Of a stretch of 38,001 nucleotides of DNA, positions 7,041-15,301 are shown one piece after another. The translations under genes and the position numbers were made by a program. Below the pieces are notes generated by a model. The model ran no database searches and was not told where the DNA came from. It saw only the letters and a program-made list of their open reading frames with translations. The stretch lies in NCBI GenBank assembly GCA_947169825.1, contig CAMVRE010000008.1, positions 1-38,001 of the forward strand, read 5' to 3'. Source of the stretch: an uncultured Verrucomicrobiota bacterium (GTDB taxonomy: Bacteria; Verrucomicrobiota; Kiritimatiellia; RFP12; UBA3636). Each line of letters begins with the position of its first letter. Position 1 is the stretch's first letter.

Positions 7041-8165
7041 CTACCGGACGAAGGCCGCCGTGGCGGGGTCCCCGCCGATCGCGCGGACGAGGTCCTTGAG
7101 GCCGTCGGCGGAGGACTTCGGGCAGACGAGCGTCGCGTCGCGCGTGTGGACGACGACGAGCTCGTCCGCCCCGAAGACGGCGACGAGATGGCCCTTCTCG
7201 GCGTTCACGACGGCGTTTCCGTGGGACGCGAGCGTGCGCACGAGGCCGTGGACGCCGTTGCCCTCCGCGTCGGCGGGGAGGTGCGCGCCGGCGCTCGCCC
7301 AGGTGCCGACGTCGTCCCAGCCGAAGTCGCCGCGGACGGCCACGAGGTTCGGCGCCTTCTCCATGACGGCGTAGTCGACGCTGATCTTATCGAGCTTCTC
7401 GTATTCGCGCGCGAGCGCCGCGCCCTGCGCGGGCGTGCCGAACCTCGGCGCGACGCGGTCCATCGCCGCCAGGAGGGCCGGGCGATACGCCGCGAGCGCC
7501 GCGCGGAAGGTCGAGACGCGCCAGACGAACATGCCGGAGTTCCAGACGAAGCGGCCGCTGCGCACATAGGTCGCGGCGGTGCCGAGGTTCGGCTTCTCGA
7601 CGAATCGGCGGACCCGGCGGAAGCCCTTCGGAAGCCCGGGGCCGGCGACGGGCGGTCCGAGCTCCACGTAGCCGTAGCCCGTGGCGGGGTGCGTCGGCCG
7701 GATGCCGATCAGCCCCATCACGGGACGCCGGGCGGCGATCTCCGAGGCGGCCGCGAGCGTGCGGCGGAACGCGGCGGAGTCCGCCATGAGGTGGTCCGCC
7801 GTGAGGATGCAGACGACGGCGTCCTCCCCCGCCCTCTTCCCGACCCATGCCGTCGCGAGCGCGCAGGCGGCCGCCGTGTCGCGACCCTGCGGCTCGCCGA
7901 GGATCTGCTCCGGCGAGAGCGCGGGCAGGGCGGCTCGCGTCGCGGGAACGAGATCGCGCGACGTGACGACGAGCACGCGTCCCGGCGGGACGAGCCCGCG
8001 AAGTCGCTCGACGGCGAGCGCGATGAGGGGCTTGCCGCCGAAAAGGTCGACGAACTGCTTGGGGCGGGAGGCCCGGCCGACGGGCCAGAACCGCTCACCG
8101 CGCCCTCCGGCGAGGATGGCGGCGTAGAGGACGGGCTTCTTCGGTTTCGCGATGCGCGTGATCAT
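7041..8165 (-). CDS. manC: Mannose-1-phosphate guanylyltransferase
   Basis: 374 aa. Makes GDP-mannose from mannose-1-phosphate and GTP, the precursor for mannose, fucose and related sugars in surface glycans. The nucleotidyltransferase signature AAILAGGRGERFWPVGR...RPKQ lies at about 15-37, and FVEKPNLGTA, the sugar-binding FVEKP motif, near the middle. DYAVMEKAPN and GWDDVGTW are also typical. The protein is near the length of single-domain GMP enzymes, without the C-terminal isomerase domain of bifunctional ManC/AlgA. The ATG at 8165 is chosen over an upstream one at 8201 because the -10 box TATACT ends 7 nt before it. The polysaccharide genes at 15.3-18.3 kb are plausible users of its product. 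Confidence 0.92.
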   Translation of the reverse strand: MITRIAKPKKPVLYAAILAGGRGERFWPVGRASRPKQFVDLFGGKPLIALAVERLRGLVPPGRVLVVTSRDLVPATRAALPALSPEQILGEPQGRDTAAACALATAWVGKRAGEDAVVCILTADHLMADSAAFRRTLAAASEIAARRPVMGLIGIRPTHPATGYGYVELGPPVAGPGLPKGFRRVRRFVEKPNLGTAATYVRSGRFVWNSGMFVWRVSTFRAALAAYRPALLAAMDRVAPRFGTPAQGAALAREYEKLDKISVDYAVMEKAPNLVAVRGDFGWDDVGTWASAGAHLPADAEGNGVHGLVRTLASHGNAVVNAEKGHLVAVFGADELVVVHTRDATLVCPKSSADGLKDLVRAIGGDPATAAFVR

Positions 8166-8172
8166 GGCGCCG

Positions 8173-8201
8173 AGTATACCAAGCGCCGGGACGCCGCGCA
8201 A
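8173..8201 (-). promoter_or_regulatory. Leaderless-type promoter of manC
   Basis: TTGCGC (8196-8201 on the minus strand), a 17-nt spacer and TATACT (8173-8178) stand 7 nt before the manC ATG. Transcription would start at or next to the start codon. Confidence 0.68.
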
Positions 8202-8255
8202 GGCGATGCGGCGGCGTCCCGGGCCCGCAAGATTCCGACCCTGCGCATTTTGCGC

Positions 8256-8284
8256 TTGACTCTATCAATAGAAACACCTAGAAT
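8256..8284 (+). promoter_or_regulatory. Promoter of trpB with very short leader
   Basis: TTGACT (8256-8261), a 17-nt spacer and TAGAAT (8279-8284) are followed after 11 nt by the trpB ATG. The predicted leader is about 5 nt, too short for a ribosome binding site. Confidence 0.7.
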
Positions 8285-8295
8285 CCGGTCCCGCC

Positions 8296-9549
8296 ATGAA
8301 CGCACAAGAGAAATCCTCCACCAGCCCCGCGCGCCCCTACATCGGAACGCAGCCCGACGCGGGCGGGCACTTCGGCCCCTGGGGCGGCCGCTACATCGGC
8401 GAGACGCTCGCCGCGCCCATCGACGAGCTCAAGGCCGCGTGGGAGGCGGCGAAGAGGGACCCGACGTTCGACGCCGAGTTCCGCGCGATGCTCCGCGACT
8501 ACGCCGGGCGCCCCTCGCCGCTCGACTTCTGCGAGCGCCTCACCGCGCACGCGGGCGGGCCGAGGATCTTCCTCAAGCGCGAGGACTGCAACCACACGGG
8601 CGCGCACAAGATCAACAACGTCGTCGGCCAGGGCATCCTCGCGCGGCGCATGGGCAAGACGAAGGTCATCGCCGAGACGGGCGCCGGGCAGCACGGCGTC
8701 GCGACGGCGACGATCGCCGCCCGCTTCGGGATGGAGTGCAAGGTCTTCATGGGCGCGGAGGACGTCCGCCGCCAGGCCCCCAACGTGCTCCGCATGCGGA
8801 TGCTCGGCGCGGAGGTCGTCGCGGTCGAGTCCGGAACGGCGACGCTCAAGGACGCGATGAACGAGGCGATGCGCTACTGGTCCTCGCACGCGACGGACAC
8901 CTACTACGTCGTCGGCACCGCGGCCGGCCCAGACCCCTACCCGGAGATGGTCCGCGACTTCCAGCGCGTGATCGGCGACGAGGCCCGCGCGCAGATCCTC
9001 GAGAAGACCGGGCGCCTGCCGGACCTCGTCGTCGCGTGCGTCGGCGGCGGCAGCAACGCGATCGGCGCGTTCTACCCCTTCGTCGACGACCCGTCCGTCG
9101 CGCTCCTCGGCGCGGAGGCCGGCGGCGAGGGCGTGGAGACCGGCCGCCATGCCGCCTCGATCTGCGGCCAGCAGAAGGGCATCCTGCACGGCGCGAAGAC
9201 GTACCTCCTGCAGAACGCGGACGGCCAGGTCCACGAGGCGTGGAGCATCTCCGCCGGGCTCGACTACCCCGGCGTCGGCCCCGAGCACGCGCTCCTCGCC
9301 GACATCGGCCGCGCGCGCTACGTGGCGATCACGGACGCGGAGGCCGTCCGCGCGTTCCACCTGCTCTGCCGCCTCGAGGGCATCATCCCCGCGCTCGAGA
9401 GCTCGCACGCCCTCGCCGCCGCGCTGAAGGCCGCGAAGGACATGCGCCCCGACCAGCAGATCGTCGTGTGCCTCTCCGGCCGCGGCGACAAGGACATCGA
9501 CCACGTCAACGCGTGGACGGCCGCGCACGGCGGCGTCGCCAACGCGTAG
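8296..9549 (+). CDS. trpB: Tryptophan synthase beta chain
   Basis: 417 aa, normal for TrpB, which joins indole and serine to tryptophan using pyridoxal phosphate. Lys105 in TGAHKINN is the expected Schiff-base lysine. [12 protein letters not shown], the phosphate-binding [14 protein letters not shown] and the C-terminal [12 protein letters not shown] are all present. The start follows from the typical [16 protein letters not shown] opening. The rest of the trp pathway, including trpA, is absent from the window; unlike most bacteria, trpB stands alone with its own promoter. Length and motifs indicate the standard TrpB1 form rather than the longer TrpB2. It converges with the HPt gene. Confidence 0.97.
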   Translation: MNAQEKSSTSPARPYIGTQPDAGGHFGPWGGRYIGETLAAPIDELKAAWEAAKRDPTFDAEFRAMLRDYAGRPSPLDFCERLTAHAGGPRIFLKREDCNHTGAHKINNVVGQGILARRMGKTKVIAETGAGQHGVATATIAARFGMECKVFMGAEDVRRQAPNVLRMRMLGAEVVAVESGTATLKDAMNEAMRYWSSHATDTYYVVGTAAGPDPYPEMVRDFQRVIGDEARAQILEKTGRLPDLVVACVGGGSNAIGAFYPFVDDPSVALLGAEAGGEGVETGRHAASICGQQKGILHGAKTYLLQNADGQVHEAWSISAGLDYPGVGPEHALLADIGRARYVAITDAEAVRAFHLLCRLEGIIPALESSHALAAALKAAKDMRPDQQIVVCLSGRGDKDIDHVNAWTAAHGGVANA

Positions 9550-9589
9550 CGTCGCGGCCCGGGACGAGCGGGAAGGCGCCGGACGGAGG

Positions 9590-9919
9590 TCAGGCCTCGG
9601 CGCGGTAGCGCGCGTGCAGGTCGACGATCGCCTGGGCGCCGGAGCGGCACGCGGCGGCGTCCTCCGCGTGCGCGGCGGCGTTGAGCGCGTCGGAGAGGGC
9701 GCGCAGGTCCGCGGCGCCGACGCCGTCGGAATAGCCCTTGATCGTGTGCGTGATCCGGCGGATCTCCATCCAGTCCGGCGCGGCCGAGCCGTCCGCGAAC
9801 GGCTGCAGCGCCGCCGCGCTCTCGTCGAACGAGGCCATGAACGAGTCCACGAACTCGCCCAGCATCTCCTCGGGGAGCCCGAGGGATTGCATCAGGTGAT
9901 TCTTGACGTCGGAGATCAT
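9590..9919 (-). CDS. HPt (histidine phosphotransfer) domain protein
   Basis: 109 aa, a stand-alone histidine phosphotransfer domain that relays phosphate between receiver domains. The helix RRITHTIKGYSDGVGA carries the expected phosphorylatable His58, matching the family pattern HxxKG. It begins 5 nt after the end of the hybrid histidine kinase gene and is almost surely cotranscribed and functionally paired with it. No separate response regulator with an output domain lies nearby, so the phosphorelay target is elsewhere. ATG at 9919. Confidence 0.85.
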   Translation of the reverse strand: MISDVKNHLMQSLGLPEEMLGEFVDSFMASFDESAAALQPFADGSAAPDWMEIRRITHTIKGYSDGVGAADLRALSDALNAAAHAEDAAACRSGAQAIVDLHARYRAEA

Positions 9920-9924
9920 GGTCG

Positions 9925-12318
9925 CTACCGCGCGTCCGGGAAGAGGTGCATCATCGCGAGCTTGAGCTTCGCGGCGGTGACGGGCTTGGTGAGGATCTCG
10001 GCGAAGAGCGAGGCGTCGAACGTGGCGCCGACGTCGTTGTCCGCGGTGACGGCGACGAGCGGGACGCCGTCCAGCTCGTGGTTCTTGCGAATCTCGGCGG
10101 CGAGGTCGGCGCCGCTCATGCCGGGCATCCACATGTCGGTGAGGACGACGTCCGGCCTCTTCTCGGCGATCGCCTTGAGCGCCTCCTCGGCGGAGGCGGC
10201 GCGGGCGATGTCCTTGACGCCGAGGCCCTTGACGTGGAGGTCGAGGATCTTGAGGTTGATCGGGACGTCGTCCACGATCACGGCGCGGAAGTTCTCGGGA
10301 AGCTTGAGCGCGGCGGTGCCGGCGGAGGCCGGCTCGGGCGCGGGCAGCTCGTTCTTCGGGAGGACGGGGACGCGGGCGATGTGGATGTGGACGCGGGTGC
10401 CCTCGCCGGGGGAGCTCTCCATCTCGATCGTGCCGTTGCACGCGTCGAGGAGGCGCTTGACGATCGGCAGCCCCAGGCCCGTTCCGCTGTAGACCTTGCC
10501 GCCGCGGGTGGCGCCGTCCTGGATGAACGGGTCGAAGATCGTCTTGAGCTTCTCCCGGGCGATGCCGATGCCGGTGTCGGTGACGTTGATGTTGAGCGAG
10601 ACGGTCCCCGCGCCGTCCTCGTGCGCCTCGGCGGTCCATTCGACGAGCCCCGCGTCGGTGAACTTGACGGCGTTGCCGATGAGGTTGAGCAGGATCTGGC
10701 GGACGTGCTCCTCGGAGAGCTTGAGGACGGGGAAGTCCTTGCGGATGGAGTGCTCGATGCGCAGGTCCTTGGTGACGGCGCGGTAGTGGAAGAGCGAGTC
10801 CATCTCGTCGAAGAGCTTCACCAGGTCGCAGCGGCCGTTCATGTCGACCTTGCCGGCCTCGAGCTTGGAGAGGTCGAGGATGTCGTTGATGAGCGCCAGC
10901 AGCGCGTTGGCCGAGTGGGAGATGCCGGCGGTGTATTCCTTGATCTCGTCGGGCGTCACGTCCGGGCGGTTGAGGAACTCGCTGAAGCCGATGACGGCGT
11001 TGAGCGGCGTGCGGATCTCGTGGGACATCGTCGCGAGGAACATCGTCTTGGCGCGGGCGGCCTGGTTGGCGGCGCGGGCGGAGGCGACGAGCTGGCGCTG
11101 GTGCGTGTCGCGCGTCTCGAGGATCTTGGCGCGCAGGACGCCGATCTGCACGAGCGCGCAGGCCTCGTGGAAGAGCTCCAGCTCCTCGCGGCCGGGCGTG
11201 CCGGGACGGTCGACGAGGAAGCCGACGTGGCCCCAGACCTCGCCGTCGACGCGGAGGGGGCCGGCGAGGAAGCGCTGGGCGCGGGACTTGCGGAGGATAT
11301 CGTCCCACGCGGGGTTGTTCCCGTCGGGCTGGCCGAGGACGTAGCAGATGTCGGGGTGCTCGTCGAGGTAGTCGGGCGAGCCGATCTCCTCGGCGGCGTT
11401 CTTCGGCAGGACGTTGTATTCGGGCGTGCGGAACCAGGCGTGGACGAGGGGCGTGGAGCCGTCCATCTTGTGGCGGTAGAGATACACCGCCACGGCGCCG
11501 AGGGCCTGGCCGGTCTCGCGCAGCGCCAGGTCGCGCAGCTCGTCGGCGTCCTGGTAGGTCGCCAGCTTGATCAGCGTGGCGCGGGTGCGGGAGGACTGCT
11601 CGAGCATCTCCTCGAGCTTGGCGACGGACTCGTCCGCCCGGGCCTCGTGTCCCTTCTCGCGGCGCATCTGCTCGTCGACGTTGGAGATGGCGCCGACGAG
11701 TTTGCCGGCGTCGGAGGAGGAGCGGATCGCGCGGAAGTTGTACCAGAGGTATTCGTCGTTGAAGCGGAGGCGGTAGGTGATCGAGAAGACGCGGCCGTCC
11801 CGCGTGGCCTCCTCCATCGCCTCCCGGCGGAAGGCCTCCTGCATGCGCGAAAGATCGTCCGGGTGCATCGTGGAGGGCAGGAGCCGCTGCGTGACGCCGA
11901 AGAAGTCCTCGCCGGCCTTGTCGACCTTGAGCGTCTCGTAGAGCCCCTGCGAGCGGTACTGGTCGAAGCGGCCCGTCCGCAGATCGATGTAGTAGATGCA
12001 CTCGTAGCCGCCGGATAGGGCCTCGGCGATGTTGGCGTAGGCCAGGAGCCGGTCCTCGCCGGCCTGGCCGCCGGCCGCGGCGGCGGAGCCCGCCGTCACG
12101 CCGCCGCCGCCGATGCGCGACTCCATCCCGCGGCGGAACTTGGCGAGCAGCTCCTCGGCGAAGTCCGAGCGGGTCTTCTCGACGATGGATTCGCGCAGCT
12201 TGTTGCGCATGAAGAGGAACGTGGACAGCAGGCCGACGGCGAGCAGGGCGAAGACGGCGAGCAGGACGTCCTTCGCGCCGATTGCGGCGACGAGAACGAG
12301 CGGGGCGGACAGAATCAT
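9925..12318 (-). CDS. Hybrid sensor histidine kinase (membrane anchor, PAS, GAF, HisKA, HATPase, receiver)
   Basis: 797 aa. An N-terminal hydrophobic stretch (about 1-37, one or two membrane helices) is followed by a short coiled linker, a PAS-like domain (about 80-200, with HPDDLSRM and NDEYLWYNFRAI), a GAF-like region (about 210-370), HisKA with MSHEIRTPLNAVIGFSE (His near residue 430), HATPase_c with the N box LLNLIGNAVKFT, the G1 box DTGIGIA and the G2 box GTGLGLPIVK, and a receiver domain. The last has the acidic pair VDD, the phosphoacceptor Asp in TDMWMPGMSG and the lysine in TKP. Signal is unknown. Phosphate likely passes from its receiver to the adjacent HPt protein. GGAG stands before the ATG. 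Confidence 0.93.
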   Translation of the reverse strand: MILSAPLVLVAAIGAKDVLLAVFALLAVGLLSTFLFMRNKLRESIVEKTRSDFAEELLAKFRRGMESRIGGGGVTAGSAAAAGGQAGEDRLLAYANIAEALSGGYECIYYIDLRTGRFDQYRSQGLYETLKVDKAGEDFFGVTQRLLPSTMHPDDLSRMQEAFRREAMEEATRDGRVFSITYRLRFNDEYLWYNFRAIRSSSDAGKLVGAISNVDEQMRREKGHEARADESVAKLEEMLEQSSRTRATLIKLATYQDADELRDLALRETGQALGAVAVYLYRHKMDGSTPLVHAWFRTPEYNVLPKNAAEEIGSPDYLDEHPDICYVLGQPDGNNPAWDDILRKSRAQRFLAGPLRVDGEVWGHVGFLVDRPGTPGREELELFHEACALVQIGVLRAKILETRDTHQRQLVASARAANQAARAKTMFLATMSHEIRTPLNAVIGFSEFLNRPDVTPDEIKEYTAGISHSANALLALINDILDLSKLEAGKVDMNGRCDLVKLFDEMDSLFHYRAVTKDLRIEHSIRKDFPVLKLSEEHVRQILLNLIGNAVKFTDAGLVEWTAEAHEDGAGTVSLNINVTDTGIGIAREKLKTIFDPFIQDGATRGGKVYSGTGLGLPIVKRLLDACNGTIEMESSPGEGTRVHIHIARVPVLPKNELPAPEPASAGTAALKLPENFRAVIVDDVPINLKILDLHVKGLGVKDIARAASAEEALKAIAEKRPDVVLTDMWMPGMSGADLAAEIRKNHELDGVPLVAVTADNDVGATFDASLFAEILTKPVTAAKLKLAMMHLFPDAR

Positions 12319-12362
12319 GGGACGGTCTCCGGGCGAAAGGGGAAGGACGGGGAAAACGCAGA

Positions 12363-13553
12363 TTATTCTACACCAGGCGACCCGGCCGCGTCAATGGCCG
12401 GCGAAGCCGGCGCGGTCATCGCGCGGAAGTAGTCGCAGACGCGGGCGACGCCGCCGGGGACGGGCGCGGTCGAGAGCCAGCAGGCGGTCGAGTCCTCGTC
12501 CGCCGGGTCGAAGCCGTGCATCCCCGCGAGGGGCTTCACGCCCATGTCGGAGGGGCAGAACTGCACCCCCGCGTCCGCCAGGAAGATCGCGTCGCCGAAC
12601 TTGCGGTCCTCCCGCCACAGGCCGTGCCGCTCCATGTCCTCGCGCGAGAGCCAGCGACCGCGGAAGGGCGCGAAGGCGGCCTCGGCCGCCTCCTTCGCGC
12701 CGGGGCGCAGCCACCAGAGGCGCGCCATCGTCGAGTCGATCGCGCTCGCGTAGTCCTTCCCCCAGGCGAGCCCCGCGGCGGCGAGCGCGGCGGGGGCGTC
12801 GGCGGTGCCGCGCAGCGGCGTCATCCCGTGGTCGGAGAAGACCGTGAGCTCGAACGGCCGCCCCGCCGCGACGAGCGCGGCGTGCAGCGAGCGCACGAGC
12901 CCGGCGTAGCGCTCCACGGCCGGGCGCAGCGCGGCGTCGTCGCCGACGCGGTCGTGCTGCAGCGCGTCGAACGCCGCCGCGTAGACGAACGCGCGGTCGA
13001 GCGCGCCCTTCGCGAGCAGCGCCTCCGCGACGCGGAAGTTCTCCTCCTCGGGCTTGCGCCAGTCCGAGATGTGCCAGCGCATCCCCTGCCCTTCCCACGC
13101 GTCGGCGAGGTTCGGCACCGGCGCGAGCCCGCCCGGGACGAACATGTCGCGCTTCTCGCAGTAGTCGAGCTTGGGCAGGCGCTCCAGCGGCACGGCGTAG
13201 AGCTGGAAGTAGCCGGTGAAGCCATAGAGTTTCTTCACGAGGCGCGAGAGGACGTTGCGCACGCGCCCGCGCCGCCAGAACGAGCGCGGCCGAAAGAAGG
13301 GCGCGACCCAGCGCATCGCGCGGAACGGGCTCTTCTCCGGCGCCCAGTCGTAGAAGGCGAGGTGCCCGTGCACGGCGGGGCGCTCGCCCGTGAGGATCGT
13401 CGGGATCGCCGTGCAGCTGTATCCGAACTGCATCTCGATCGGGCGCCGGTTCGGCAGCAGGTCCCGCAGGAACCCGTATCGCTCGGCCTGCTTCCAGCCG
13501 AGCGCGTCGATGAAGACGAAGACCTTGACGGTCGGATGGTCGGATGGTCCCAT
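12363..13553 (-). CDS. Type I phosphodiesterase / alkaline phosphatase-superfamily protein
   Basis: 396 aa. It has the metal-binding Asp in VFVFIDALGW (Asp16), a likely Thr nucleophile in SCTAIPTILTGERPAVHGH (Thr48), VFSDHGMTPL (about 240) and a C-terminal GMHGFDP His. These are the conserved metal and nucleophile positions of the nucleotide pyrophosphatase / sulfatase-like superfamily. The substrate is unknown; such proteins near glycosyltransferases may transfer or remove phosphate-linked headgroups. The ATG and first codons lie within the GGTCGGAT octamer array, so the N-terminal residues GPSDHPT are repeat-derived and no ribosome binding site is visible. The true start may be elsewhere, for example directly before VKVFVFIDAL. 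Confidence 0.82.
   Translation of the reverse strand: MGPSDHPTVKVFVFIDALGWKQAERYGFLRDLLPNRRPIEMQFGYSCTAIPTILTGERPAVHGHLAFYDWAPEKSPFRAMRWVAPFFRPRSFWRRGRVRNVLSRLVKKLYGFTGYFQLYAVPLERLPKLDYCEKRDMFVPGGLAPVPNLADAWEGQGMRWHISDWRKPEEENFRVAEALLAKGALDRAFVYAAAFDALQHDRVGDDAALRPAVERYAGLVRSLHAALVAAGRPFELTVFSDHGMTPLRGTADAPAALAAAGLAWGKDYASAIDSTMARLWWLRPGAKEAAEAAFAPFRGRWLSREDMERHGLWREDRKFGDAIFLADAGVQFCPSDMGVKPLAGMHGFDPADEDSTACWLSTAPVPGGVARVCDYFRAMTAPASPAIDAAGSPGVE
12365..12394 (-). promoter_or_regulatory. Promoter of the hybrid histidine kinase operon
   Basis: TTGACG (12389-12394), an 18-nt spacer and TAGAAT (12365-12370) on the minus strand. The -10 overlaps the TAA stop of the upstream phosphodiesterase gene (12363-12365). 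The leader is about 40 nt and has a GGAG site. Confidence 0.62.
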
Positions 13554-13590
13554 GGTCGTATGGTCGGATGGTCGGATGGTTGGATGGGCG
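13528..13590. repeat. ATGGTCGG octamer tandem array, locus 1
   Basis: About seven degenerate copies of ATGGTCGG (plus-strand reading; variants ATGGTCCC, ATGGTCGT, ATGGTTGG) run from 13528 to 13583 and fade into ATGGGCG units. The array fills the gap between the ATPase stop and the phosphodiesterase gene and covers that gene's start codon. Confidence 0.9.
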
Positions 13591-13604
13591 ATGGGCGAGG
13601 CGTT

Positions 13605-15050
13605 TCACGCGCCCAGAAGTTTCGACGCGGGGACGACGGCGTCGAAGAAGCCGTCTCCTTCCACGACCGGGTCGAGTTCCCCGTCGAAGACCAGTACCGG
13701 ACGGGCGCTGACGCCCTTGCGCAGCGGCAGCCGCTCGAGGCGCTTCTCCATCTCGTCCTCGATCTCCCTTCCGATGTGCGTCTTGCGCTTGACCTCGACG
13801 ACGTAGGCCGTGCGCGGGGTCTGGACCAGGAGGTCGATCTGGCATCCGCGGTCCGACCCGTCGCGCCCGCGACGCACGTTCCGGAACGGCGCGGCGGAGA
13901 GGACGGTCGCGTTGCCGATCCCGAGGAACGGCACGAGCTCCATCGCGTTGTTGACGATCAGGTTCTCGAAGGCCAGGCCCATCGCCGAATTCCATTCGGG
14001 AAGCGACGACAGCGACGCGAACCGGAACGCGCCGCGCTCGATCGCCCGCCGGTTCGGCTCGACGTATTTCAGGTAGAACCGCGTGTAGTTGTCGCGCAGG
14101 CGGTACCGGGCGACCCGCGATTCGGCTCCCGTCTCGGGATTCATCCCCGGATCGTCGGAAAGGAAGCCGCCTTCGCACAGTTCCTTCAAGGTCTCCGAAA
14201 GGTGCCCGTTGCGCGGCTCGTCCATCCGCGTCGCGATTTCGGCGCCGGTCCGCGGGCCGTCGACCAGATCCCGCAGGATGCGCTTCTTGAATTCCGACTT
14301 GGGTCCGAAGAGCGGGTTGAAGATGGCGTCGAAGTCCTCGAACAGGGTTCCGCCCTTCGTGAAGCACAGCCGGCGGATGTTTTCGTCCGCCGGAAGCCCT
14401 GGATCGATTTCCTCGAGGTAGCGGGGGACTCCGCCCGTGACGGACAGGACGTCCAGCATCTCCCGCGGGGCCACCCGCGTGGCCGCCGCCCCCCAGAACG
14501 GCGCGCAGTCCCGCAGCGGCAGTTCGGGCAGGACGTAGTCGCGCGAGAACCGTCCCGTGAAGCCCGTGTTGCCGAGGATGTTCCTCTTGATCCACGCCGA
14601 CACCGACCCGCACGCGACGACCACCAGCTTCTCGTGCCGGTGGAAAAAGGTTTCCCACGCCGTCCGAAGCGTCCCGGGGAAGTTGGGATCGCCGCCCCCC
14701 ATCCAGGAGATCTCGTCGAGAAGGACGACCGTCCGCCGGGAGTCGTCGATCGCCTTGTCGAGCCAGAAGAAGGCGTCGTACCAGTTGGGAAGCGTCAGGA
14801 TCGGCGAGTTCGTCTGCCTCGCGAGCGCCGCCGCGAAGGCCGCGAGCTGCTCCGCGTTCGGAACCGGTCGCCCGTCGCGCGGCGGAAGCCCCTCGAACTC
14901 CAGATAGGCGCCGGCGGTCCGCCGCGCGAACTCGCGGAACAGCGTCGATTTGCCGATGCGGCGGCGGCCGCGGCAGGCCACGAGCGACGATGTCTTCTTG
15001 CGCCAAAGCGCTTCCAGGTCTTCGAGTTGTTCCTTGCGGCCGAAAAACAC
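13605..15050 (-). CDS. AAA ATPase with C-terminal DUF234/nuclease-like domain
   Basis: 481 aa from a GTG with an AAGGAGG site. The N-terminal ATPase has Walker A GRRRIGKS (about 28-35) and Walker B VVLLDEISW (about 110). A winged-helix-like middle region follows. The C-terminal part (about 370-470) contains QIDLLVQTPRTAYVVEVKRK, a D...ExK arrangement typical of PD-(D/E)xK-type folds and of DUF234 proteins. These are common in archaea and gut bacteria and are often laterally acquired; a function in DNA metabolism or defence is suspected but unproven. It interrupts the polysaccharide block and has its own promoter, supporting insertion. Confidence 0.85.
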   Translation of the reverse strand: MFFGRKEQLEDLEALWRKKTSSLVACRGRRRIGKSTLFREFARRTAGAYLEFEGLPPRDGRPVPNAEQLAAFAAALARQTNSPILTLPNWYDAFFWLDKAIDDSRRTVVLLDEISWMGGGDPNFPGTLRTAWETFFHRHEKLVVVACGSVSAWIKRNILGNTGFTGRFSRDYVLPELPLRDCAPFWGAAATRVAPREMLDVLSVTGGVPRYLEEIDPGLPADENIRRLCFTKGGTLFEDFDAIFNPLFGPKSEFKKRILRDLVDGPRTGAEIATRMDEPRNGHLSETLKELCEGGFLSDDPGMNPETGAESRVARYRLRDNYTRFYLKYVEPNRRAIERGAFRFASLSSLPEWNSAMGLAFENLIVNNAMELVPFLGIGNATVLSAAPFRNVRRGRDGSDRGCQIDLLVQTPRTAYVVEVKRKTHIGREIEDEMEKRLERLPLRKGVSARPVLVFDGELDPVVEGDGFFDAVVPASKLLGA

Positions 15051-15086
15051 GCGATTTCCTCCTTCTCGAATGGCGGAACGCCGCCG

Positions 15087-15115
15087 ATCATCCCAGAACG
15101 CCCGATTCGTGTCAA
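15087..15115 (-). promoter_or_regulatory. Promoter of the DUF234 ATPase gene
   Basis: On the minus strand TTGACA (15110-15115), a 17-nt spacer and GATGAT (15087-15092). The leader is about 45 nt. AT-rich palindromic repeats lie directly upstream. Confidence 0.68.
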
Positions 15116-15136
15116 GCAAAATTTCGGCGCAAAATC

Positions 15137-15210
15137 TGAAAATGCAAATTTCGAGCCCGTCTGAACAAATCGTTTCGGGCGCGGAATTTGAAATTGCAAA
15201 TTTCGCGCCC
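15137..15210. repeat. AT-rich direct repeat pair with internal dyad, upstream of the ATPase promoter
   Basis: Two 22-nt copies (15137-15158 and 15189-15210) match at 20 positions; each centres on GAAATT-GCA-AATTTC or a one-base variant, an inverted repeat. A third partial form, GCAAAATTTCGGCGC, begins near 15116. They sit just upstream of the -35 in an otherwise GC-rich genome and look like protein-binding sites. The remainder of 15211-15301 holds GC-rich inverted repeats such as GCGGCGCG-N5-CGCGCCGC (15229-15249) without a T-run. Confidence 0.55.
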
Positions 15211-15301
15211 ATTGCGTTTTTATACCCTGCGGCGCGCGGAGCGCGCCGCCAAGCCCGTTCCGCGCGGGGGCGGCGGAGCCGTCCCCGCCGCGGAGGGGAC
15301 T

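Noticed and set aside
9946-12018. 690-codon plus-strand frame opposite the histidine kinase
   Set aside because: Shadow of a clear multidomain kinase; rich in Val, Glu, Asp and Gly with no recognisable motif.
13528-13590. Octamer array as a CRISPR
   Set aside because: Units are 8 bp, contiguous and without unique spacers; no cas genes are present.
12282-15164. 960-codon plus-strand frame across the phosphodiesterase and ATPase genes
   Set aside because: Overlaps two supported minus-strand genes; low-complexity Arg/Glu/Val content.
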